Shown: piece after piece, positions 14,631 to 24,022 of the stretch | How the letters are laid out: each line of letters opens with the position of its first letter | Position numbering within the stretch: the stretch's first letter is position 1 | DNA from: Acidimicrobiia bacterium | GTDB taxonomy: Bacteria > Actinomycetota > Acidimicrobiia > Acidimicrobiales > Bin134 | Assembly: GCA_022822905.1 (NCBI GenBank) | Contig: JAJDYE010000012.1 | Location: 62,001 to 126,000, forward strand | Direction of reading: 5' to 3' | Length of the DNA: 64,000 nt | The notes under the pieces: generated by a model | Told to the model about the DNA's origin: nothing | Database searches by the model: none | Seen by the model: only the letters and a program-made list of their open reading frames with translations | Translations under genes and position numbers: made by a program

Positions 14631-17612
14631 TCAAATGCGCAGGACGTTGATTGATGCGTTTGCCATATCGGCAAGCTCTCGGAGCCGTCCTTCGACCTCG
14701 TCACTGCTGGCGATTGTGATCAGGGTGGTCTGGTTGATGTGAGTGACGTCACCGTCGTCTACGCGTTCAGCGAGGTCGCTGAGGAGTTGGAAGAGGCGGT
14801 CTGCCTCTTGGGGGCCGACGTTGGTGTTCAAACTGATGGTGATCTGCATATGTCCGGCTCGCGGCTCATCCTCGGTGGAGGTCGTCGGCTCTGGCTGGGG
14901 TGTTCCTGTCGAGGAGCCGGATTGGGTTTCCTGGCTGCTGTGCTGGCTCGGTTGGGGCACCGTCCGAAGGTTGGCATTGGCACTTACGTTTCCGTTCGCC
15001 GCAGGTTGGGCAGGCGCTCGTTGAATGCGGATACTTTGAGATCCAAGATTGACGTCGCCAACATGCCCGACCATGTAGACCTCGCCGTCGGCATTGGCCA
15101 GCTCAACATCGCCCGATGTGATGGCGGTGTAGATGGCAGCTGCGAGCTCGCCCGTCCCGGTCGGCAGGAGTGGCTTGTGCGGGTCGGACCAGAAGCTGTC
15201 ACGTATTTCCGAAAGAGGGCGCCCGTAGTCGTTGTCGCGGAGGTTGTGCAGCAGGGCATTCTTGTCGAATTCCGACGGGCGGTAGGCCTTGGATTCCTCG
15301 CGCAGACAGCCCCAGACATCGGCACCGTTGAGGGCGGTCTGAGTGTCGCTGTTCACCCGAATGAACTTCGCCTCGCGGTCGTGGTCTCCCTTGGGGGCGA
15401 GAAAGACGATGTGCTTGTAGCAGAGCCGTACTTTGCGGTCGAGTTGGTCTTTGGCGTCCCGTGCTTCTTGGCGTGCCCGCTTGCTGGTGTCCTCGTCGGC
15501 TTGCACTGCGGGCAGGTCGGCTACTCGTTCGCGGGCAAGCCATTCGGCGGCGAGTCCGCGGGCCTGGGAGTGAAGTGCGGTATTGGCGCATGCGAACACT
15601 GCCGATGACGCCCATTGAACACTCATTGCGTCCGGGCCAAGACCCATTGCTGCGGTTATTGCCTCGCGTGCGGCGGTGTCGTCGCCATTGAGCAGCGAAA
15701 ACCAACGCGAGTCCAAGATAACCAACCGGGTCTTGTGCTTGCGGTCAATGCCTGCCCTCTCGATAGCTCCGAGGCACCCGTGCGCGGTCACACCCTCAAG
15801 GGGCACTGCGTCGCCTTCTGCTCGGATGATCTCGCTGAACGGGCCATCGGTGGCGAGTTCGAAAGCTCGCTCGGTAATGGCTCTATCGCGGTCGGCATCG
15901 CTCACGGCCTTCTTCTCGGCTCGGGTGAGCATGGCCAAGGTCTTGCGAGTCGCGAAGAACCATCGCTTCGGAACCGATTTGCCTTGACCAGGGCTGTGGT
16001 CAACCGAGGCGAGACCTTCATCGGGGTCGAACAACGATTCAGCCACTGCTTCGGCGTCGCCTGGCCCGTAGGCGTTGCTGGGCACGAAAGAAGCGGCGTG
16101 GAGTTCGGCCTCCGTCGCTCCTCTCGTACCGGCGGGACGCGGGCACAACGACCGCACGAACAGGGCTGTGGCCATCCGCTCAGCAGCAGACGGATTGTTC
16201 TCGGTCCATCCAAGGTTCGGGTCACGGGTCTCGTCGAGGAGGCGGGCTGAGCCGCGGTCGGGATTGTGAGGATCGGCTATGTCAGTTCCAGCGACCTCAC
16301 GCAGATTGGCCTGGGTTCGGTCGTCAGCCACGAGGCCGGAATGCAAAAGCGAGTCCCGAAGCAAGGGAGATCGGAGGGTAAGGTCGCCGCTGTCGATTAG
16401 AAGTGGCGCCCACTGCCCGTGCTGGGCTCGGCGGGCCTGCTCGTAAGCCGCAGCAGCGAACACCCTGATCGTGGACCGCACCCGCTGGAAACCGGCCTGG
16501 TGGGACCACTCGTTCTCGGCAAGAGCAATGAGCGCTGGGTGGAACGGATAGCAGCGGGAAACCTGCTTTGCGAACTCCCGATCTGCGTAGACGCCGTCGA
16601 GCTTGTTGAAGACCTTGCTCCGCCAAGTTCCACCCATCGCGTCGAGGTAATGCCTAGAGACTTGATCGACGGCATGGTCAGAAGGCCGTCCGTCGAACAG
16701 CCGCCTCTGGATGATCTCAGCAAAGTCTCCGCCAGATGTAACGGCGGTTGTGCGGGCATTTCGCTCCAGCAGAGCTTCGAGCTCGTTTCGAAGCTCTTTG
16801 CCCTCGTCGGTCAAGGCCATGTCGTCGTTCTCAGATGCGATCATCACCACGACGGCAGCGCAATTCGAGACGTCATTCACGACATCGAGCAACGCCCTCA
16901 TAAAGGCCATGTCAAGCACCGCCCCGGCATGATCGGCCGCAGCCGCGACCCGTAAGTAGTCCATGACCTCGTCGATCAGGACCAGCACCGGTCGTCCGGT
17001 TGATCTGAGCGCCTCGGCGAGCTTGGCCTTGTTCACAGTGTGGTCCTTGAACTCGGTGTAGCGGTCGTAGTCCTTGTCGAACAGCCGCCACAAGAATCTC
17101 TCGCCAAGCCGGTCAGCTGGGCCAAAGTCTTCTTCTGTGGCGGTCGTGTTGTCGCAGTCCAAGACGACACAGACCGGATTGCCTAGGTCATCTTGAACCT
17201 TGCCTCTTCCGGCGATTTCGTCCGCTTCGGCTATCACCATGCGGCCAAGTTCGGTAGCGGCAAGCTCGCTGGGATGGGCGGCGAGATGCCACAGGCCGAT
17301 CAGCCCGTGGGACTTACCGCCGCCCATCGCCTGATCCAATCGCCAGACTGCGCCCGTTTGAGTCGATTCCGGGACGCCGAGCCGCACGGCTACCCGTCCC
17401 ATGATCCCCACCAGGCCGCCGGTCGGGTGGGTGATCTCTCCGAAGTACTCGGGCGACGCATAAGGGGTGCGGCCCGCACCGACCCCTTCTTTGCCAAAGA
17501 CTGCGTTGTGCAGCGACATCTGCACGTCGTCGACCGCTCCGTCACTGCTGACGACCTCGGAGCGAAGTTGCACAGCCTCCCACCACGGAGTGACGGTTGC
17601 ATCTGAACTCAT
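14631..17612 (-). CDS. DUF499-family AAA+ ATPase (defence-operon ATPase)
   Basis: 993 residues. The ATP-binding loop AMGGGKSHG is at 95-103 and the Walker B strand VLVLIDEVMDYL at 209-220, the arrangement of COG1483/DUF499 ATPases, a family recorded in phage-defence islands and related to the BREX ATPase. The C-terminal 130 residues contain a Ser/Thr/Gln-rich linker and then a small beta/alpha domain (MQITISLNTNVGPQEADRLFQLLSDLAE). Third gene of the helicase-methylase-ATPase operon, starting 21 bases after the methylase stop. No membrane helix. Its precise job, loading or remodelling on DNA, is not established by the sequence. Confidence 0.82.
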   Translation of the reverse strand: MSSDATVTPWWEAVQLRSEVVSSDGAVDDVQMSLHNAVFGKEGVGAGRTPYASPEYFGEITHPTGGLVGIMGRVAVRLGVPESTQTGAVWRLDQAMGGGKSHGLIGLWHLAAHPSELAATELGRMVIAEADEIAGRGKVQDDLGNPVCVVLDCDNTTATEEDFGPADRLGERFLWRLFDKDYDRYTEFKDHTVNKAKLAEALRSTGRPVLVLIDEVMDYLRVAAAADHAGAVLDMAFMRALLDVVNDVSNCAAVVVMIASENDDMALTDEGKELRNELEALLERNARTTAVTSGGDFAEIIQRRLFDGRPSDHAVDQVSRHYLDAMGGTWRSKVFNKLDGVYADREFAKQVSRCYPFHPALIALAENEWSHQAGFQRVRSTIRVFAAAAYEQARRAQHGQWAPLLIDSGDLTLRSPLLRDSLLHSGLVADDRTQANLREVAGTDIADPHNPDRGSARLLDETRDPNLGWTENNPSAAERMATALFVRSLCPRPAGTRGATEAELHAASFVPSNAYGPGDAEAVAESLFDPDEGLASVDHSPGQGKSVPKRWFFATRKTLAMLTRAEKKAVSDADRDRAITERAFELATDGPFSEIIRAEGDAVPLEGVTAHGCLGAIERAGIDRKHKTRLVILDSRWFSLLNGDDTAAREAITAAMGLGPDAMSVQWASSAVFACANTALHSQARGLAAEWLARERVADLPAVQADEDTSKRARQEARDAKDQLDRKVRLCYKHIVFLAPKGDHDREAKFIRVNSDTQTALNGADVWGCLREESKAYRPSEFDKNALLHNLRDNDYGRPLSEIRDSFWSDPHKPLLPTGTGELAAAIYTAITSGDVELANADGEVYMVGHVGDVNLGSQSIRIQRAPAQPAANGNVSANANLRTVPQPSQHSSQETQSGSSTGTPQPEPTTSTEDEPRAGHMQITISLNTNVGPQEADRLFQLLSDLAERVDDGDVTHINQTTLITIASSDEVEGRLRELADMANASINVLRI

Positions 17613-17632
17613 GTCGCCTGCCTTTCGTCTCC

Positions 17633-19804
17633 CTAGAAAAGAGTTGCTTCTTTATCTCTGGCCGCTTCTTGCCGCTGCTCGCGTTCCTTCTCCGAGCGAG
17701 TTCGGGTTGCCCGTTGGAGTATCAGGTCGCGGTTGCGGACCGTCCATGTCCATGTTTGTCCGTCGGGGTCGCCTTCACCCACAAGACGGGCCAGTTCTGC
17801 CATCGCGGCCCACAGCATTTGGTCGTTTTCCCTGTCCAAGCGGTGCAGCGCGTTGGCGGTGTCTTCCAGTGAGCGGCCCTCAGCGGCAACTGCGAGGGCG
17901 ATGTCAATGACATCGCTGCCCGGATGCAAGTCGATTCCGGCTGCCGCCTCTGATCCGAGCGCCAGCCGCACCCCGCCACCTTCTGTCACCGTCAGTCCTT
18001 GGACGTCGGATTCGGACATGTCATAGGAGAGGCGCTGCCATCGGGCTTCGGACGCGGCGGCTTTGTCCCGGCCGTGCTGGCGAGCCCACGCCAGGGCAAA
18101 GCGGGTGCGGGCGTCGAAATCAGCGAGCCGGAAGGCGCTGATGCGCACATCAGCCGCTTCCTCCACTGCCTTGTGGGCCAGGCCCAAGAAGTGCTCGATC
18201 TCCACTGGTCGGCCAGCAAAATCGCGCACTTCGTCATATCGGCCAGCTACTTCCATCGCCGGTGCTATTGCCGCCATGCGCTGGTCGGAGTCGGCGAGAC
18301 CATCAGCCGTCCATTCAGGCACGCGCCGGGCGATTTCTGCCCGGATCTCATCATCCACCGCCCGTACATCACCAACAGGTCGGCCCGAGGGCACAGGCCA
18401 GCAGGCCATGACAATCGTGATCGTGTTGTCGATGTACTCACCGGTCTGCTTGCCGCCCTTCTCGGTGCTGCACGGCCAAGAACCCGTGAGCACGAGACCA
18501 GCATCGGCTATGGCAGTAAGGACTCTGACCCAAGCGTCTGGATCACCGTGGCCGAATACGATGGTCACTACTCCCTCCGGGGTCGTTTTTCGGCGGGCCT
18601 GTTCGAAAGCCTTGGTGATACTGGATTTATAGTGGGCCTCGTCGCGGTGATCGTCGTCATCAATCGTGGTGAATTTGATGACCGCTTCGTTTGTCTTTTC
18701 TTGCAGTCCACCGGGATCGGCGGTGGTTCCGAACCATGACAATGCGGTGTTGAGTGCTCGTTTCAACCAGACGTACATAAGGTCAGATGAGTCGCAGTAG
18801 TTGATCATCGCATCGTAAGGAGGGTCGGTCACTACCGCATCCAACAGGCCGTCTGGCAACGGCAGTTCCATCGCCGAGCCGCGCTGGATTACAGCTGGGA
18901 GCCCATGGACTCTGCCTTCAATTTGCTTGCCGAGGTTTCGGATCGTATGAGTCGCCAGCGAACCCCAAGTGCCAGGACCCTTCCCACACCCAGTCTCGAA
19001 GTAGTCGAAGCTATGAGAGATGCCAGAGTCGTTGAAATAGATGTGCCCAGTGTCTTGCCGTGAGATTCCAAGAGTTGCGCTTCGTGTGCTCCGCTTCATA
19101 CGACGCACAAGATTGGATGCCGCGAAGCCTGCTAGCGCCGCGGTGTAGTCGGTGCTGTTGCCGGCAGCGAGCATTTCGCGAGACATTGTGTCGATGATGC
19201 GGGCTAACCGCACGAACCCGAGGGTCTGGCGATCGTTGCACAGTTCTCCCCAACTGCGGTATCCAAAACCGACAGGGCCGATGAATCGAGACAAGCCGGG
19301 ATCTATTGGCTCGTCTGGAACGGCCGGGAGTCCTGGTCCGAAAGCTGGTTCAGATGCGAGAGTCTTGCTGGCAGAGTCAACTGCCTCTTGCTCAACGGCC
19401 GTCGGCTCTCTATAACGCTTACCGACCTCTTCGTCGAGGTCGGCTACGACAAGCATCGCGTCGCCTCTAAAGCCGTCGCGCATCAGTCTCTTTTGTGTAT
19501 CGAGCGGGTGGGCATGCCCACAAAAGCTGCAGACAGCGGTCTTGCCTTTACGTCCTTTGATTTTCACAAGCGTCGGTTGCGCATCCGGCGGGCCGTCGTG
19601 AACTTGTGTTTGGAACGTTCCAACTGTTTTTTCAGGGATGATTCTGTATGACTGGCCCGGATCATCTTTCTTGGGGTTGGGGTTCCTGAGAGCGAGGCTT
19701 CCTGTGAACGGAAATCGGGTTCCGCAGTTCACGCAGGGCAGCGTGACGGCACCCACGTATCCCCAGGGGCGCTTGCCTTCCACTACTGGATAAAACTCGC
19801 CCAT
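17633..19804 (-). CDS. DUF1156-type DNA methylase, C-terminal part (after in-frame stop)
   Basis: 723 residues from ATG 19804. It carries a zinc ribbon (CVNCG near 24 and CSFCG near 92) and the catalytic motif IV DPPYDAMINY near 327, typical of COG1743 adenine methylases. Motif I for S-adenosylmethionine binding is missing because it lies in the separate upstream frame. The frame continues upstream from 19804 for 30 codons without a better start until TAG at 19897-19895, and beyond that stop the same frame continues as the N-terminal part. Joined, the protein would be about 912 residues, near the family's normal length. By itself this product should not methylate DNA. Confidence 0.75.
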   Translation of the reverse strand: MGEFYPVVEGKRPWGYVGAVTLPCVNCGTRFPFTGSLALRNPNPKKDDPGQSYRIIPEKTVGTFQTQVHDGPPDAQPTLVKIKGRKGKTAVCSFCGHAHPLDTQKRLMRDGFRGDAMLVVADLDEEVGKRYREPTAVEQEAVDSASKTLASEPAFGPGLPAVPDEPIDPGLSRFIGPVGFGYRSWGELCNDRQTLGFVRLARIIDTMSREMLAAGNSTDYTAALAGFAASNLVRRMKRSTRSATLGISRQDTGHIYFNDSGISHSFDYFETGCGKGPGTWGSLATHTIRNLGKQIEGRVHGLPAVIQRGSAMELPLPDGLLDAVVTDPPYDAMINYCDSSDLMYVWLKRALNTALSWFGTTADPGGLQEKTNEAVIKFTTIDDDDHRDEAHYKSSITKAFEQARRKTTPEGVVTIVFGHGDPDAWVRVLTAIADAGLVLTGSWPCSTEKGGKQTGEYIDNTITIVMACWPVPSGRPVGDVRAVDDEIRAEIARRVPEWTADGLADSDQRMAAIAPAMEVAGRYDEVRDFAGRPVEIEHFLGLAHKAVEEAADVRISAFRLADFDARTRFALAWARQHGRDKAAASEARWQRLSYDMSESDVQGLTVTEGGGVRLALGSEAAAGIDLHPGSDVIDIALAVAAEGRSLEDTANALHRLDRENDQMLWAAMAELARLVGEGDPDGQTWTWTVRNRDLILQRATRTRSEKEREQRQEAARDKEATLF

Positions 19805-19894
19805 CTCTTCTTCGTAGCGATTCTCAATCAGGTGAAGGATTAAGCGGACGTCTTTCAGGAGTCTCGGTTCTGCGAATCGGTCGGACGGTGAACT

Positions 19895-19897
19895 CTA
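19895..19897 (-). other. in-frame TAG interrupting the DUF1156 methylase
   Basis: The codons around it on the minus strand are cac cga TAG agt tca. N-terminal and C-terminal parts are in the same frame on both sides, so a single substitution (for example CAG to TAG) explains the break; no frameshift is needed. Confidence 0.85.
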
Positions 19898-20371
19898 TCG
19901 GTGGTCGCGACGGATCGGCGAGAATGGCAGGTCAGGCTCTGATTCCCAGTCGCGCATCGGGTAGTCGGCCAAGAGCAGGCCTGCGAGGGTGGCGACCGGC
20001 GAATAGTCGATGCCCCATGATTGAATGCCGAGCCGGGCGGCGGCAGCGGGGATCATTGCCCGGCCGGAGAACGGGTCGCACATCCGGGCGCCGTTCGGAT
20101 AGTAACGGGCGAGTTCGTCGCGGAGCTTGGTGTTGGCCGCGTCGTAGCCCTCCATTGCCTGTTTGACAAGTTCCTTGAGCCGATGCTGTTCGCCCGGGTC
20201 GTCGGGCCAAGGGATGAGCGAGCAGATCACCGCGGCCTTAGCCTGGGCAAGCGGGCGCGAAGCGAACCAGGTGAACAGGCTCTTTTCCGCCGACCCGGTT
20301 CCCCAACCGCTAGCGGATTCCCTTGACACTTCCTCGCAGGGGAACCACCGCTCGATCATCCGGGGTGCCAT
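19895..20371 (-). CDS. DUF1156-type DNA methylase, N-terminal part (truncated by TAG)
   Basis: 158 residues. The N-terminal 60 (MIERWFPCEEVSRESASG, then WFASRPLAQAKAAVI) are the DUF1156 signature. CDPFSGRAMIPAAAARLGI at 98-116 is methyltransferase motif I, the cofactor-binding loop, followed by GIDYSP. The chain then ends at the TAG, before the catalytic DPPY motif. The ATG shares one base with the helicase stop (TGATG), so it is coupled to the helicase. As a free fragment it might still bind the helicase or ATPase; otherwise it is half of a pseudogene or the product of a rare readthrough. Confidence 0.75.
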   Translation of the reverse strand: MAPRMIERWFPCEEVSRESASGWGTGSAEKSLFTWFASRPLAQAKAAVICSLIPWPDDPGEQHRLKELVKQAMEGYDAANTKLRDELARYYPNGARMCDPFSGRAMIPAAAARLGIQSWGIDYSPVATLAGLLLADYPMRDWESEPDLPFSPIRRDHR

Positions 20372-23300
20372 CAGCCATCTCCTTGCTGGTCTAAGGCTTC
20401 TTTGAGCCTGCTACCGGCCAGCCGGTAAACCGACTTGTCTTCAAGCCACTCATGGAATACCTGGACGAGATTCTTCCACTTCCCGTAAAGCCTGCCCTGC
20501 CCGTCGATGCAGTTGTCAACGACGTACAGCCAGTACTGGTCGCCCAGCTGAGCGGCCTGGATGAGCTCTCCTCCGGTGAGGCTGATCCCGTCGCTCGAGG
20601 CTTTCCCCGCCCGGCCTTTGACTTCGACGCATCGCTGCTCGGCACCTCGGACCGCATGGAGGTCGTAGCCTCGCCCCTCGGTATGCACATCTCGCACTGT
20701 CCACTTGTCGCTTTCGAGCATGTGGGTTACGAAGCGCATCGATACCGCTTCGCTGTCCGCCTCTTTGTCGTCGGTGTCCTCTGGTCGGGGCGGTTCAGGT
20801 GCGGCAAGAACGTGCGCCCATCCGATTCTGCGGACCTCTCTCCTGGCCACCTTTGCGGCATCTTCGGCGTCTCGAAGACGAGCCTTGATTGCCTCTAGGA
20901 TGCGGCGACGTTCGCTTTGTCGGAGTTTTTGATCGTCAATGTCTTTGGTAAGCGCATTTGGAAGCCAGTCCAGCTGTCTCGATAGTTCGGATCGCCAGCT
21001 GGCGAGCTGCTCGGATCTGCGACCGCGTTCGGTTTCGGCTTCTTGGTCGGCCCTCTTCATTGACGCCTGGTCGGCTTCGGGATTCAGCGGTACCGGCGTT
21101 GCGTTCTCTGCGGGTGTGAGGTTGGGCAGTATCTCCCATGAGACCCTGTGGGCTTGCCCTGACTGGTCGACGAGGACCAGCCAGGACCGGGCGGCTGGGC
21201 GGGGCCGCCGCTGGGAGCTGTCTGCCCCCTCGGTGATGTCGCATTCAAAGACGAACAGGGTGTAGTCATGTTGGACGGTACGGTCGCAAAGTACTGCTCC
21301 CTGCCACATTTCTGGTGACACGCAGTCCCGCATGGTTTCGACGAGGGCAGTAAACGCCGGGTCGCTCGGGCCGAGCATGGCCGATTGGGCAGCCCGGGGA
21401 TTGCCGTCCTCGACGGCTTGCTGGCGTAGGTCGGCCCGGGTGGCGACCAACGCCTTGTCCCCGGATGCACCGAGCGCTTCGGCGATGCCGTACCTGCGCC
21501 TGCCGGGCGGTTCTGAGATGTAGTAGAAACCCTCGTCGCGGATCGGCACTTTTTCCAGGGTGATCAGCGACCCATCTTCGGCGCGGGACAAGAAGCGCTC
21601 GACGATAACCGGGTTAACCCGGGCGATACGGTCTTCGTGGCGGGCGGTGTTGGCTGCGTCTACATCGATCTGGCTGCTCAAGGACCGGAGTTCGTCGTAA
21701 TACTCGTCGCGGGCGCGCCTGATCTCGTCGACAGTGGGAATGCCGAATTCTGACTCAGCGACCGTGCCGGGACCGTACAAGAGATGCATGAGCCTTTCGT
21801 GGCCGCCGACTTCGAAACGGGCAAGCTCCATGATCGCGGCAAGGCTGTCGAACATCTTGCCGCCGAGTTCGTTGGCCGCTTCTACGAGCCTCTCCAGCAG
21901 CCGCCAGTGGGCGTCCCCCTCGCGTGTTCCCTGAGCGACCAAGTTGTAGAGCAGAACCTTGTGCTCCTGGCCAATGCGATGAATGCGGCCCATTCGCTGC
22001 TCCAGCCGGACAAGCGACCATGGGATGTCCCAGTTCACCAGCACATGCGCTGCCTGTAAGTCGATGCCCTCATTGCCCGCGTCGGTGGAGACAATCACCT
22101 CGAAGCGACCACCCATGAAGTCGGCCTGTAGCTTCGCCCGCTGCTCGTGGTCGTCGGCACCTGAGTAGCGTTCGGCAGTGAAACCTGTCTTGCGGAACTC
22201 GCCGACCAGCCAGTTGGCGGTGTCGGCGTACTCGGTGAACACCACTAGCTGCTGGCCTGACCCGGGGGCGATCCCGTTCTCAGAAAGGCATCCCATCATC
22301 GGCGCCCACTTCGACGGAGCAGATCCCAACTCCAGCTGCCCTGAACCGAGGCCTACCCTCTCCATTTGTGCCAACAGCCCATTGATCGCACGCTTCTCGG
22401 CGCGGGCATCGAGCGAACCAGCCGCTGCGATCTGCTCTTCGCGGGCGTCCTCGTCCACATCGTCCTCCCCGTCGGCGACAGGGCCGCTGCCGGTGCCCAT
22501 CCTGTCGGCCCGTCGGCGGAGTGTCTCGGCCAGCGCGTGCAGCGATGAAGCGGCCCGTTTGCCATACACCATCGCCGCCTGCTGTCGGCCCATCGGCTCG
22601 AAGAACTCGTGGACCAGATCCTGGGCTGCATCGTAGAACTGTTGTTCGACCGGGCTCATCTGCACTTTGATGTTCCGGGCCTCGCGCTCTTTGAACAGTC
22701 GGCTCCTGGTGTCGTAGTCGACCAACTCTTCCTTCATCCGGCGCAAGAAATGGAGCGGTCCCGGCGACAAGGTGCGAGCGAGTTGCCCACCCCCGCCGTC
22801 AGCGCGGCGCTGCCCGGGACCCCCTGCGGCTGGCCGGGGCATAGAGGGGAACACGTCCGGATCGACCAAGTGGAGTAGTTCGCGGAAGTACCATTCGTCG
22901 CCGCGGTGAGGCGTCGCTGTCAAGAACACGGCGTTCGGGACGCCTGTGGAAAGCTCTCGGCCCACTCGGTGGAACGTCTCAGCAGTGGGAGTCATCCGAT
23001 GCGCCTCGTCAAAGATGACCGCATCCCATCCCGCATTGTCCGGCCGCAGCGCTTCGCGTACAGCAGGGTTTACGGCGGCCAAGTTCAACGAAACCACCCA
23101 GGTGTCATCAGCGGACCCGGCGAGGGCTTGCTGGCGGATCGTCTCTGCTGTGACCTCCCGCAGACCGCCGCCGAAGAACCGCTCAAAGTCGGCCTGCCAT
23201 TTGATGACCAGATGGGCGGGACAGACCACCAGGCAGCGCTTGACCCGTCCGAGCCTTTGCGACTCGCGTAGCCACAAGCCCGACATGATCGTCTTGCCCG

Positions 23301-23712
23301 TCCCCGGCTCGTCGGCCAGCAGGAACCTCAGGAGCGGCTGCGGGAGCATCCGGCTGTACACAGCATCCATCTGATGCGGGAACGGGCGCAGCGGCACAGA
23401 CGCCAGTACCGTCGACCGGGCCGACCGGGCGGAGTCCATCATCCACTCAGCCCACAAACCGGCGATCACCCTGTCTGGGTCCGCTCCGCCATCCTCGAAG
23501 ATCACCTCAACTTGCTCGACTTCTTGTGCTGTAAAGCTCTCTTTTCGGTATCCCCCTGGAATGGAGGCATCTACGAGGAACAGATCCAATCCGACGCCGG
23601 GTCTTGGAATAGCCGCTTCTACCGTCTCGATGCCGGTACCGCCCGGTAGCCTGACCCTTTGGCCGCGCTCGAGTCCGCCTACTTGCAGATCGGCAAACCC
23701 GGGGTCGGTCAC
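20371..23712 (-). CDS. SNF2/DrmD-like helicase with C-terminal DUF3883 domain
   Basis: 1113 residues. Superfamily-2 helicase motifs are in order: ADEPGTGKTIMSG (Walker A, about 133-145), DEAH (235-238), FLTATPHRGDEWYF (motif III region), a helicase-C domain with STDAGNEGIDLQ, and RMGRIHRIGQEH (motif VI). The overall look is that of the COG0553 helicases such as DISARM DrmD. The last 110 residues contain GRGYDLHAVRG followed by VEVKGRAG, the DUF3883 (NO VEIN C-terminal) pattern, a restriction-endonuclease-like fold whose D...ExK residues are present. GTG start at 23712. First gene of the operon, so it probably recognises or translocates on the target DNA. Confidence 0.85.
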   Translation of the reverse strand: MTDPGFADLQVGGLERGQRVRLPGGTGIETVEAAIPRPGVGLDLFLVDASIPGGYRKESFTAQEVEQVEVIFEDGGADPDRVIAGLWAEWMMDSARSARSTVLASVPLRPFPHQMDAVYSRMLPQPLLRFLLADEPGTGKTIMSGLWLRESQRLGRVKRCLVVCPAHLVIKWQADFERFFGGGLREVTAETIRQQALAGSADDTWVVSLNLAAVNPAVREALRPDNAGWDAVIFDEAHRMTPTAETFHRVGRELSTGVPNAVFLTATPHRGDEWYFRELLHLVDPDVFPSMPRPAAGGPGQRRADGGGGQLARTLSPGPLHFLRRMKEELVDYDTRSRLFKEREARNIKVQMSPVEQQFYDAAQDLVHEFFEPMGRQQAAMVYGKRAASSLHALAETLRRRADRMGTGSGPVADGEDDVDEDAREEQIAAAGSLDARAEKRAINGLLAQMERVGLGSGQLELGSAPSKWAPMMGCLSENGIAPGSGQQLVVFTEYADTANWLVGEFRKTGFTAERYSGADDHEQRAKLQADFMGGRFEVIVSTDAGNEGIDLQAAHVLVNWDIPWSLVRLEQRMGRIHRIGQEHKVLLYNLVAQGTREGDAHWRLLERLVEAANELGGKMFDSLAAIMELARFEVGGHERLMHLLYGPGTVAESEFGIPTVDEIRRARDEYYDELRSLSSQIDVDAANTARHEDRIARVNPVIVERFLSRAEDGSLITLEKVPIRDEGFYYISEPPGRRRYGIAEALGASGDKALVATRADLRQQAVEDGNPRAAQSAMLGPSDPAFTALVETMRDCVSPEMWQGAVLCDRTVQHDYTLFVFECDITEGADSSQRRPRPAARSWLVLVDQSGQAHRVSWEILPNLTPAENATPVPLNPEADQASMKRADQEAETERGRRSEQLASWRSELSRQLDWLPNALTKDIDDQKLRQSERRRILEAIKARLRDAEDAAKVARREVRRIGWAHVLAAPEPPRPEDTDDKEADSEAVSMRFVTHMLESDKWTVRDVHTEGRGYDLHAVRGAEQRCVEVKGRAGKASSDGISLTGGELIQAAQLGDQYWLYVVDNCIDGQGRLYGKWKNLVQVFHEWLEDKSVYRLAGSRLKEALDQQGDG

Positions 23713-24022
23713 CCTGTGCCCTCGCAGGCGGTCGTCAGATTGCAGTCTGCTGTTTGGCGGCTGGAACGCGGGTTAACGATCCGTCGATCACAACGGGATG
23801 CTGGCTAACTCACGAAGGGCAACACTACTGGCCAGAAAGGGACGCGATGCGGGCCCGGCCTGGACCCTCATCCCGCCCCCTCTTGCTCGTAGGGCTGCTT
23901 GTTCCGAAGGGGCTCGACAGATGTTGAGCGGCAGCAGGTCTGCGACTGTCAGGGCCTTGCAAGTTCCGTCTCCCAGGCAGTCGTGAATGACGTTCTTGTC
24001 ATTGTGAAGTATATAGTGAAGT
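23713..24022 (+). other. 310-base spacer between the helicase operon and the TIGR04255 operon
   Basis: Divergent upstream region. No convincing gene: a leftward frame (24105 to 23788) overlaps the start of the TIGR04255 gene and has no family-like features. A probable -10 TATAGT at 24012-24017 with TGACGT at 23988-23993 (18-base spacing) points right and would start the transcript at or next to the ATG at 24023, a leaderless mRNA. Nothing clear is seen for the helicase promoter. Confidence 0.45.

Noticed and set aside
19895..19897. TAG as a coding pyrrolysine codon
   Set aside because: No pyrrolysine genes or methylamine genes nearby, and the selenium genes in the window act on TGA, not TAG.
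14631..23712. DISARM or BREX assignment for the defence operon
   Set aside because: No DUF1998, PLD, PglZ or BrxL genes are present; only the helicase and methylase resemble DISARM class 1 accessories.
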